The translations under genes were made by a program, and so were the position numbers. The notes under the pieces were generated by a model that was not told the origin of the DNA, did no database searches, and was given only the letters and a program-made list of their open reading frames with translations. A stretch of 50,972 nt of DNA, taken from positions 1 through 50,972 of the forward strand of contig CALUOH010000042.1 in NCBI GenBank assembly GCA_944322025.1, given 5' to 3'. The stretch comes from an uncultured Bacteroidales bacterium (GTDB lineage Bacteria > Bacteroidota > Bacteroidia > Bacteroidales > Paludibacteraceae). Below are positions 44,701-50,972 of this stretch, piece after piece (positions within the stretch are counted from its first letter, which is position 1; each line of letters opens with the position of its first letter).

Positions 44701-47700
44701 GACGAAGAGGGTGTGACTGACGAACTGCGCGCGCACCTCATCTCGTCCACTGTGGCTGACAACGAGTCCGGCGAAAACGGCGGCGGCATCTACATGGAGG
44801 TCGGTGCACTCTTGTCTCTCAACAGCGTTGTGCACGGCAACCGCGCTCCGGGTGACAAGAACATAAGCGGTGTGGTGTCGTTGGAACTCAGCGACAAGAT
44901 GCTCTCTGACGTGACTGGTGAGACAGACGTGCAGTTTTACCCGTTCAACAACTGCTTCCTCGAGACTTACGACATGCCGTCAAGGCTGGCAAACACCTCT
45001 ATGGTGAGCGACAGGTCTGTCTACTTCACCGGCGACTACTACACGCTGAAAGCCTATTCCGAGCTTGTCAAGCATGGCTCTGTGAAGGAGTATCAGACGC
45101 GTCTGGTAGACCTTTACGGCGTGGCTGAGCGCGACATGCAGAATATACCGCGTGTGAGTGACAGGGCTGACAGGATAGATGCCGGAGCCTATGCTTATGA
45201 CGGGGAGATAATGGAAATCCCGACATCACCTGGTGACGTGGCCTACACGCTCTTCGTCTCTCAGTCATTGCCTGTGGAGATAAGTGATGCGCAGCAGGCG
45301 CAGGACTTCTACGGCAAGTCGTTTTACACCTCCCTCTCTTGGCTTGACGATGCTTTCGAATATATAAGGAAAGTGAGGGCTAATCCCGGTTTGATGGCTG
45401 GCGGCAAGACATTCCGCGTGCTAATTGCCGGTGGCACATACCGCCCGCACTTTGCGCGCGACAACTCCTCGGTTGAGATGGAGGATCAGAGGCAGAACTC
45501 CTTTGTGATACCAGACAACGTGGAGGTTTACGGCGGATTTGCCGGCTCTGAGCTGCTCACCTCGTACAGCGATGGGGCTGTGATAGGCTCGGCTGTCGGT
45601 CAGGGCGTGATGACTGTGGTGGATGATGCCGCTCTCTCTGCTGCCTTAGATGCACGTGAGCTCTCTGACCTTAACGGCAACGGAGTGGAGGAGGAGTATG
45701 AGTTTGCCAGTCAGACAATACTCTCCGGCGAAGTCAACGCTTCGGCAACTGAACGTAACGTCTACCATGTGCTCTACTCCGAGGCTGACGGCGTTGCCGT
45801 AGGTGTCACTTTGGACGGCTTGACTGTGATGGGCGGCGTGACCAACAACGAGGAGCAGCAGGGTGCGGACAACGAGGTGGGTCGCGGCGGCGGAATATAC
45901 AGTGACGGCGTGCCTTACACCATAAACCGCAGCCGTCTGATGGGCAACAGGGCGGTGAAGGGTGGCGCGGTATATGTCCGCAACGCCCGCCTCACTCTCG
46001 CTAGCTCTGTCGTGGCTGGCAACTCCACTGAGGCCAACGATAATGCAACTGCCGCCGGAGGTGCGATAGCTGTCGTAACCACTGGCAGCGCGGACGCGGG
46101 CCTATATGCCGTCAACACCATCTTTGCCAACAACGGGACTGCCGGACGTGGCGGTGTCATATCGACCTTTGCCGGCGGGACGGCTCAGCCGCTCATCAGT
46201 GTGATGAACTGCGCCTTTGTCATGAACAAGGCTGGCGAGAACGCCACAATATATAACTCCAACGCGAACAGCACAGTGACCAACTCCATCTTCTGGGGCA
46301 ATGAGCTGCCTGAGGACAAGACTGACGGCTTCGGCACTGCCGTCTCTCTGAGCCACTGTGCAGGCGACAACTTGCCCGAGGGCGGCACGGACAATGTCAC
46401 TCTCGCGGCGGACAACATGTCCGTCTACGGCCCGCGCTTCATGAGACCCTCCGCTGTCGCCGGTGTGGAGGGCAACAGTGCGGAGTCTGCCTGGAATCCC
46501 GTCTCTATATCGGTGCTGACCGATGCTGGCGACGGTACGCTTCCTGCTGATGTCTCCGACATGTCTCAGGCATCAGGCGCATACGCCGGATGGATGAGTG
46601 CCAACAGGCAGGGGCACGAGACACAGTACATGGACGGCGTGCGTTATGCCGGACCAAAGAAAGACGACGGCTCTCAGGACGACAAGCCGATAGACATAGG
46701 CCCTTATGAGTATCAGTACCCCTCTGTGTTCAACGATATGGAAAGGATTTATGTGGCTGGGACGGAGAGCGGACGGCGTGACGGCACTTCTTGGGACAAC
46801 GCTACCTCAGACCTGCGCGGCGCGATGATTGGCATGGCAAACTCGGTTAACCCGTCCCCTGAGAAGTATATCTATATCAGGGAGGGCGACTATACGGCCG
46901 GCAGACTCTATAATCTTGGCGGCAAAAATGTGATGTACAACCTGAGCATTGACGCTGCGGACGATAAAAAGACTGTGACCATTTACATAGAGGGTGCGCA
47001 CAACGAGAGCGGACAGCAGGACTTCGGCTCACCGTCAGTTATCTCCGTGGCCGAGGGTGCAGAGCTGACCCCTGATGTGTTGCTGAACATAAACGCGAAC
47101 GGCAGAAATGTCGTGCTGCGCGGCATCTCCTTCGACGGCACTAATGCGCCTGGCGTGACAGGCTTGGAGATAAACAATGCCAAGCCCGATGGCAACAAGG
47201 TGAGTGTCAATAACTCGGCGTTCCGCCACAACGGCGGCGCGGGTGCTCTGCTCAGCAGTGGCAGCGCGCTCTTTGCAAACGTCCTCTTTGCCGACGGCGG
47301 CACGGGAATACGCGTGGACGGCGGCACAGCCACTGTCGTGAACTCCACCTTCGCCAATAACACGGCGGCTGTCGGGGGACAGGCCGATGTCTACAACAGC
47401 GTGGCTTGGCGCTCTGGCTCAGGCGTGACGGATAACGGTACAAACCACAACCACGACTTCGACACAGTCGCTAATAACGACGTGATGCGCGGGCCTAACT
47501 TCGTTGACCCCGATAACGGCGATTACAGCATACGCCCCAGCCTTATGATACTCAACCGTGGTGACAATACTCTCTATCAGACGCACGTGGGTGCTGACCC
47601 CGCTGCCGAGAATGACCTTGGCGGTACGGCGCGTCTGGTTGATGAGAAGATAGACCTCGGCGCGTACGAGTACGGTGCGCCGCTCCGGCAGCTCCTCTAC

Positions 47701-49920
47701 GTGAAGAGCGACGTGGCTGTGGGCGATGGCAGCGGCTCTTCTTGGGACAACGCCATACGCGACTTGGCAAGCGCGGTTGACCTCGCTGCCCTCTATGCGG
47801 AAGGCAATCCTGGCAAGGCGGCCTATGTATTCGCCGACAGGGTAGTGAACGTTCCTTCCATCACCCTCGCTACTCCCGATGTGAAGCTCTACGGCGGCAT
47901 GAACGGCGAGACCGCCTCCGCAACCGATGCAGCGGCTCAGGCGGAAGAACTGCTCCGCAAACGCGCTGCGGTGATTGACGGCACTGCCCATTCTACGATA
48001 CAGACGCTCAACCTCTCCGCCGCTTCGGTTGTCGACGGCTTCTATGTCACCGATGCCACCGTCAACAATGGCGGTATGCTCTCCACATCCGTGGTTGATG
48101 GCGTTACGGCGGACGGTGACGGTACACTCTATAACTCGTTCGTCAGGACGGCAGCCGCTGGCTCTGGCAGATACGTGAATGTCACGTCGCCCGGGGATAT
48201 ACCCGCAGGCTACAACAACAACGCCAACGCTGAGGTGAATGGCTATGTCGCCGCCGATATATGGAGCTATCAGCCCATGGAGAACCACGGAGGCATCGAC
48301 AATGGCACGGACATAACGGCCTATATCCGGATGGCGGGCCACTCCCGCGACCTCGCAGGCGCCGCGCGTGTGAGAAACGCCGCCCCCGACCACGGCTGCT
48401 TCGAGCTTTGGAACATCACTGAGCCTACGGTGATTACCTCCGATGACAGACCGCTTCCCGACCATGTAGTCTATGTCCGCGAGGGCGTTGAGCTATCCAT
48501 AGCTCCTGATGTCTACACCGGCGGCAACTCCTTCAGTCCCGGCTTCCTCCTGTTGGAGCACGGCGCAGGCCTTGTGGGTAATGCTAACTCCGTAGCTCTG
48601 ACCAACTTCGCCGTGGAACGTAGCCTCTCCGATGCCAACGGGCATAAGGACCTCGCATCCCTTCCTTTCAGGATAACACGTGCTTCCGTCAATCGGACTG
48701 ATGGCATATCAGGCGTGACCGTGAGCCGTTACGACGGCGCGGCGCGTGCGGCTTACAATTACAAATATGATGGCGCGGATGGCACTGCATGGAAGCCCCT
48801 TGGTGCGCTCTCTGAGCGTGACGGCCTCGAAGGTCTCCTCCTCGAAGCCGATGCCGACACCAAGGTACGCTTCTACGGCAACTCATATCAGGAGTCTGAT
48901 GTCGCGAAGGACATAACCCTCGCGCAGCACAACTTCGATGTGCCGTGGAATGACGATAGCGGCACAGGAAACCGCTTCACCCATCCGGAGAACATGGGCT
49001 GGAACCTCTTCGGCTCCCCCTTCCTCTGCGCGATGAACTACGAAGACATGGAGTACGGACGTGTGATATACACATTTGACGGCACAGAATATGCGACCGC
49101 ACACACATGGAACAGGGAAAGTGCAGCCCCTGCACAGGGCAGCATACCCGCCGGCACTGCGGTCTTCACCCAGACGGCAACGCTTGCCTCCGCCGAGAAC
49201 CTCGCCGTGACACCACGGACCGGTGACGCGCAGCAGTCGCTCCCCTACGCCGGCAACCTCGCCGTCGAGTTCGCCGCCGTGGCCGATGACGCCGATGACG
49301 GGACACCGTCCGACATGATACAGATAACGGCCGTAGAGTCGGCCGACTCACGGAGCGAATTCCTCGTCAATGCCGACGGCGTGAAGTGGATGGCACCGCA
49401 GCAGAGCGCGCCGCAGATATACATGCTGCGCGACGGCGGACGCTACTCCCTCCTCTCGGCCGTAGACATCGAGGGACAGGTCGATGTAGGTGTCAGCGTA
49501 CCCGCTCCGGCCAGCTACGAGTTCCGCATACCCGCCGACTGCGACACCTATGACTACGAGACAGTATTCTTGAAAGACGCGCAGGCAAACACCCTCACCG
49601 ACCTCAAAGACAGGCCCTACACCTTCTTTGCCCCCGAGGCCGGCGAGACCAACGGCAGGTTCTCCATCATCTTCCGCCGTGTCGACGATGTAACACGCGA
49701 TGGCCTCATAACCGTCTACACACCCTACGAAGGCATGTTTGTCGTCGAGGGCATGGACGGCGCGAGCGAGATACGCCTTTACGACACCTCCGGACGCATG
49801 ATTGAGCGGCGCACCTCAACCTCCCGTCAGGAGACCTTCCGCGCCCTCCGCGGAGTCTACCTCGTAGAAGTCCACTGCGAAAACTCCGCGCCCACCGTCA
49901 TAAAAGTACTCGTAAAATGA
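38710..49920 (+). CDS. Giant beta-helix surface protein, eight modules, T9SS sorting tail
   Basis: The protein has 3736 residues. The signal peptide includes SAVLFVMLLWCGTAAA (cleavage about 36). Then come eight modules of right-handed parallel beta-helix type. Each opens with an N-cap such as YVxxDGNDxNDGxxWDxAYxT and GGFAGTE, continues with rungs rich in NNxAxxGGAVY and VVxNSTVxxN, and closes with D(I/L/M)GxYEY. Approximate module borders are residues 38, 458, 944, 1287, 1772, 2175, 2675, 2993 and 3236. Residues 3236-3660 are a different domain, and the last 75 are a T9SS type A tail (ALRGVYLVEVHCENSAPTVI). Such proteins are exported by T9SS and act as adhesins or glycan-binding fibres; no polysaccharide-lyase active site was recognised. 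Module 4 differs sharply in base composition. It has its own terminator. Confidence 0.9.
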   Translation: MIMRICTFKSGAARAMCAVRSAVLFVMLLWCGTAAAMRYYVAPTAQGTGDGLSWGNATTLSEALIRAVAGDEIWALGFSEITDKAAHVYTVPAEGLTLKSGVRLYGGFAGTETALADRARTGKAFTFANRSVLSGDLNGDDAVTGEHLIFPGNGTRKDNARHVLVMDLDPSKSDNNNHYLTVVDGFTIMGGHAAGTGADSVGGGVSVINGGVNGAGAYRIENCFLFNNYAKSGGAVYVDASVVRVAEVSLISRCAMYNNAAGERSVEANDGAGIYLAGYGVVVNSSLFNNDNGGVKLSTAAQVINTTVVRNTGGGIGMIEEYSGGYNVYNTVVWGNNALYSSHAPQFSHSAYPEDEQQGGDAGNVQIDVSNRAPGVAAAMFESPSTKAGYDIDFEWREMAYPLWSWSLLEGSALMDKGDDAAYDASAYGANDMAMAVRTDASGAIDIGVYEYQHTPANRIVRVKPDGDDGNDGSSWDKAYRTVQRAIDALASADGGEVWVAAGVYAPTTLMDPSDQTTAAFVMKDGVSVYGGFAGTEDSRAERQKKEGGMPWEFVNVTVFEASGYMLDAAKWNGTDNRWSVTSSSNHVVWFDGTDAGGTDFGQVTVLDGVTVRGGHATASYTGTFGGGCGAGVYMDNRNARLTNCIVAENAADGNGGGVYLGGGRIEGCLLYNNGADGNGGAVYINNSGLVLRSMLANNAADNGAGAYLANGGNASDGHNHPEYLILSTSVVSNNTARKNGAVYCDRGGVLIHNTITNNSAPRATDVTDPQATRTGGLYIDSYTLAINTILWNNAQSGRDVPMYAVNPTQQNVRFYNSAISGMNNAIWNGTLQSSLTSLAGTNRGGESEMNPEFAEGGAGTNMPDENAIDTKAGVQGDWTSIDYFWQPVQGANLRAIGMELSAFPDEVLLAPELDIKGTLFSQKPSAGAHMISQQRLAHVQDGENLVLYVDTECTDPTHDGSSWDKGYRSLNEAIAYFSKMTDVPAGVTRLVVCVMEGEIFPRYAHTGNDPKSATINIPAMKSGKPIVIMGGFERRPVGERTNLRRNPVLFRTVIDGNPEGRSLEEGLHHNVTVGVGANVYINGFHIINGYAAGDASIQYGAGILVYDNATLYVRNTVFENNTAYDGAAISVVDPRTTQVKVIELDNCVINNNTNTNPYGNDALVTGNVKLDFVSIVNNSASGAIARWSDTSFSAGNRKGTNTHEDMSVDASMFENPTTAQGATVGFRTYYGGNSSFRPANANPVVNKAGDARPVWTGQDITVEGSRSTGGAADLGAFESDMPADGTVIYVRTDGNDNNDGLAWDRAYATITKALSVANAGQDIWVAAGEYVENVIMKEGVNVLGGFAKTGSPKNELDGINRDISHTLPEFTTTINGKNGAIVREKYNLDDISKRVLTQPNDFTTPTTWEGFVLTGGYTAIDKQGAGANLMNNGILKNCRITGNTYMDYGNLRRLHQEHSRLGWRPGEYLGNWETLTTNNSSVGSGGGGVYCAKGGLVENCQIVGNNLLCDNNTSWDGYLDDDTRYRYSTNNSGSLYARGAGLYIDGGSVINTIIAENYVGYCGFLGRTDNTDFTNVLGTAVYVSSESYFYNCSVVRNGGGWSNSNHPIIPGVWDNELNSTFYNCIVAGNMGYGNTRENYSQIGKGIHGIPANLYYTYFTYVADVDGEPTVDPIALFPERNNKWNTDLQSLGINDYDDFLKSYANQNILDASYELVPQAGNPCLNTGNEDYVNGVSGPVIDIDAKGRDRIQDCAVDMGAYESDNAGNIAHAEGEYIYYVSMDGAGLRNGSSPDNAACEMKLQDILNAAGRDAAAGNRPVVKIAGYENATMNNQLYNANRLSDGNDPQSYTFTVPYGVTVMGGYNENGTPAFDDATRNAARYMTVLTPKAVKEGQEVNGYHVVTFGEKPADWTGADVQTIVDGIYLEGGKATATAGTGNDNTRGGGAIVPAWGHLRNCVVRGNEAVEGGGLYLKAGAMVSGCGIIGNTATDFGGGVYADEEGVTDELRAHLISSTVADNESGENGGGIYMEVGALLSLNSVVHGNRAPGDKNISGVVSLELSDKMLSDVTGETDVQFYPFNNCFLETYDMPSRLANTSMVSDRSVYFTGDYYTLKAYSELVKHGSVKEYQTRLVDLYGVAERDMQNIPRVSDRADRIDAGAYAYDGEIMEIPTSPGDVAYTLFVSQSLPVEISDAQQAQDFYGKSFYTSLSWLDDAFEYIRKVRANPGLMAGGKTFRVLIAGGTYRPHFARDNSSVEMEDQRQNSFVIPDNVEVYGGFAGSELLTSYSDGAVIGSAVGQGVMTVVDDAALSAALDARELSDLNGNGVEEEYEFASQTILSGEVNASATERNVYHVLYSEADGVAVGVTLDGLTVMGGVTNNEEQQGADNEVGRGGGIYSDGVPYTINRSRLMGNRAVKGGAVYVRNARLTLASSVVAGNSTEANDNATAAGGAIAVVTTGSADAGLYAVNTIFANNGTAGRGGVISTFAGGTAQPLISVMNCAFVMNKAGENATIYNSNANSTVTNSIFWGNELPEDKTDGFGTAVSLSHCAGDNLPEGGTDNVTLAADNMSVYGPRFMRPSAVAGVEGNSAESAWNPVSISVLTDAGDGTLPADVSDMSQASGAYAGWMSANRQGHETQYMDGVRYAGPKKDDGSQDDKPIDIGPYEYQYPSVFNDMERIYVAGTESGRRDGTSWDNATSDLRGAMIGMANSVNPSPEKYIYIREGDYTAGRLYNLGGKNVMYNLSIDAADDKKTVTIYIEGAHNESGQQDFGSPSVISVAEGAELTPDVLLNINANGRNVVLRGISFDGTNAPGVTGLEINNAKPDGNKVSVNNSAFRHNGGAGALLSSGSALFANVLFADGGTGIRVDGGTATVVNSTFANNTAAVGGQADVYNSVAWRSGSGVTDNGTNHNHDFDTVANNDVMRGPNFVDPDNGDYSIRPSLMILNRGDNTLYQTHVGADPAAENDLGGTARLVDEKIDLGAYEYGAPLRQLLYVKSDVAVGDGSGSSWDNAIRDLASAVDLAALYAEGNPGKAAYVFADRVVNVPSITLATPDVKLYGGMNGETASATDAAAQAEELLRKRAAVIDGTAHSTIQTLNLSAASVVDGFYVTDATVNNGGMLSTSVVDGVTADGDGTLYNSFVRTAAAGSGRYVNVTSPGDIPAGYNNNANAEVNGYVAADIWSYQPMENHGGIDNGTDITAYIRMAGHSRDLAGAARVRNAAPDHGCFELWNITEPTVITSDDRPLPDHVVYVREGVELSIAPDVYTGGNSFSPGFLLLEHGAGLVGNANSVALTNFAVERSLSDANGHKDLASLPFRITRASVNRTDGISGVTVSRYDGAARAAYNYKYDGADGTAWKPLGALSERDGLEGLLLEADADTKVRFYGNSYQESDVAKDITLAQHNFDVPWNDDSGTGNRFTHPENMGWNLFGSPFLCAMNYEDMEYGRVIYTFDGTEYATAHTWNRESAAPAQGSIPAGTAVFTQTATLASAENLAVTPRTGDAQQSLPYAGNLAVEFAAVADDADDGTPSDMIQITAVESADSRSEFLVNADGVKWMAPQQSAPQIYMLRDGGRYSLLSAVDIEGQVDVGVSVPAPASYEFRIPADCDTYDYETVFLKDAQANTLTDLKDRPYTFFAPEAGETNGRFSIIFRRVDDVTRDGLITVYTPYEGMFVVEGMDGASEIRLYDTSGRMIERRTSTSRQETFRALRGVYLVEVHCENSAPTVIKVLVK

Positions 49921-49939
49921 TGTAGGTGTAAGACTATAA

Positions 49940-49990
49940 AAAGGGCAGGAGGCTGCGCCGTACTTTCGGCGCAGCCTCCTGCCTCTTTCT
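49940..49990 (+). terminator. Strong terminator of the giant gene
   Basis: A perfect 17-bp stem (GGCAGGAGGCTGCGCCG at 49944-49960 with 49967-49983), loop TACTTT, followed by TCTTTCT, 23 bp after the stop codon. Confidence 0.92.
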
Positions 49991-50212
49991 CCCCATCCCC
50001 TCTCCGCACCCCTCCTCACCATATCCTTAATTGCGGCGGCATCCTTTCTTCCATTCTCTCTCCTTGTAAATCATCGCACACACCTGTTCCCCTCCATCCC
50101 CGCCTCATCTACAAAGGCAATCTATCTTTTTCTTTCGGAGTGATATAACGTAGAACAAACACCCTCAACACCACACTTTACTATGAATTCAATCACAGCG
50201 GCTTCCACTACC

Positions 50213-50262
50213 ACCCCCTCCCCTGACAGGGGAGGTGCCCGTCAGGGCGGAGGGGTGTAAAG
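50213..50262. repeat. Palindromic intergenic element
   Basis: CTCCCCTG (50218-50225), A, CAGGGGAG (50227-50234) is a perfect palindrome, followed by GCCCGTCAGGGC and GGAGGGGTG, which can pair with CACCCCCTCC in front. It is compact and probably a dispersed repeat. The stretch 49991-50212 before it is C-rich and shows no gene. Confidence 0.55.
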
Positions 50263-50299
50263 TAATGTTCTAACCTTGTTTTTTCCCCGCCATATGTAT

Positions 50300-50690
50300 C
50301 AGCAGCGAAAAAGCGGTGCAAACCGAGAGCAGTACCAAACTATGTTTGGCTACTGCCAAGGTGAAGCCCGCTTTGGATTTTATCCAGAGCAGCACAGACG
50401 GCGTAAAGCAAGTCCGTGTGTCCGAATTATCGTGCAAGCCGAGAGTAGAGCCAAACTCGTTTGGGCTATGCCGAGGCGCAGCCGATAATCACGCGGAGCG
50501 TAAGACCGCAGCGCGGAGCGCAAGGCAAGTTTAGGACTTGTAGCCGGATGTGCGTCGCTCGGAGCGTCGCTGAGACATTCGGGCGGCGGCTCTCTTTGGT
50601 CACTTTCTCCAGCTGTTGGGAGAAATGAAGTGCAAGCCGAAAACAGTGGCGGGCAAACTTGTTTGCACAGACACTGTTGAGGCGAAGCCT
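50300..50690 (-). repeat. Palindrome repeat cluster C (three units, opposite orientation)
   Basis: Three palindromes CCAAACTATGTTTGG (50335-50349), CCAAACTCGTTTGG (50451-50464) and GCAAACTTGTTTGC (50654-50667) sit in a context that, read on minus, matches clusters A and B (CTCGGCATAGCC before, CTCTACTCTCGGCTT after). The third is enclosed by a further stem, AACAGTG with CACTGTT (50643-50680). The TATCTTTG hairpin of A and B is missing. The 770 bp from 49991 to 50761 hold no other gene. Confidence 0.65.
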
Positions 50691-50761
50691 TCATTATCAA
50701 AAGTGACTGGGGGCTTAGGGGGCAAAGCCCCCATAAAAACTATTCCACGGGCACGTCCCAC

Positions 50762-50972
50762 CTAACCGTCACCCCTCTTCCTCTCTTCATACGCTTTCGC
50801 CCTCCGCATAGTAACCTCCACCCACCTGCTCCTCGGCCTCAACGCCCTCATAACCGCCTCCTCCTCACCATCCTCCTCACCCTCCGACTTTTCCTCCATC
50901 TCCCGCCGTCTCCTCTCCTCCTGCCTTGCACGCCGCTCCGCCGCCACACGCCTCATCCTCTCCACATCATCC
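50762..50972 (-). CDS. 3' end of an unknown gene (Arg/Glu-rich C-terminus)
   Basis: The frame is open to the right edge, so only the last 69 or so residues are present; the start lies outside and the GTG at 50965 is just an internal codon. The visible part is highly charged, with RRVAAERRARQEERRRREME, then EGEEDGEEEAV and a basic end RSRWVEVTMRRAKAYEERKR. This suggests a helical, coiled-coil-like tail. I do not recognise the family. The high G content of the coding strand fits the neighbourhood, so it could be a real gene, but the low complexity leaves doubt. Confidence 0.45.
   Translation of the reverse strand, partial: DDVERMRRVAAERRARQEERRRREMEEKSEGEEDGEEEAVMRALRPRSRWVEVTMRRAKAYEERKRGDG

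Noticed and set aside
50120..50160. dif-like site near the skew switch
   Set aside because: A stretch around TGATATAACG looked weakly like a Xer site, but the arms do not form a convincing inverted pair.

Overview
The window looks like a chromosomal segment of a Bacteroidales bacterium. The evidence is a type V (Mfa/FimA-type) fimbrial locus, surface proteins ending in type IX secretion (T9SS) sorting tails, a BtuB/BtuG-like pair, DUF3575/DUF3868 proteins, and promoters of the Bacteroides type (TTTG, about 19-20 bp, TAnnTTTG). I cannot name the genus. No rRNA, tRNA, CRISPR array, integrase or complete IS was seen.

Layout. (1) 1-12084, minus strand, relatively AT-rich: three consecutive genes for large modular surface proteins (choice-of-anchor J jelly-roll domains, fibronectin III, PKD, T9SS tails). 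The first runs off the left edge. The middle one is cut in two by an in-frame TGA. (2) 12869-16784, plus: a DUF2975/XRE pair and an M16 metalloprotease. (3) 17411-18106: an outer-membrane barrel protein, followed by a 208-bp MITE-like element. (4) 18418-21332, minus: three tandem paralogues of a GNAT-type N-acyltransferase resembling GlsB. (5) 21671-25661, minus: uvrB, corA, rsmA. (6) 26062-29540, plus: a TonB receptor and a beta-propeller lipoprotein, probably corrinoid uptake; then an AraC regulator and a glycerate kinase on minus. (7) 32852-38267, plus: fimbrial operon (DUF3575, DUF3868/OmpA-like, major fimbrillin, Mfa2-like anchor, minor fimbrillin). (8) 38710-49920, plus: one gene for a 3736-residue beta-helix protein of eight modules with a T9SS tail. 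(9) 49921-50972: terminator, palindromic repeats and the 3' end of an unknown gene.

The spacers hold the least explained material. One family is an array of degenerate 11-bp units kept strictly in phase, at five loci between 17 and 38.6 kb, all on the same strand, often ending in GAGAGTA plus CGNNTTTTTAAC. A second family consists of about 80-bp units carrying a promoter-like TATCTTTG inside a hairpin whose arms covary, plus a second palindrome. G/C skew of the plus strand flips from G-rich to C-rich inside the giant gene (about 42-46 kb), suggesting the replication terminus region; the strand-constant G-rich arrays might then be segregation-polarity signals. Inside the giant gene, module 4 alone is AT-rich (30-40% GC in samples against about 65% in flanks), pointing to module exchange.

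Functionally, most of the window concerns the cell surface: T9SS-exported adhesin-like proteins, fimbriae, aminolipid synthesis and nutrient receptors, with a few housekeeping genes between.
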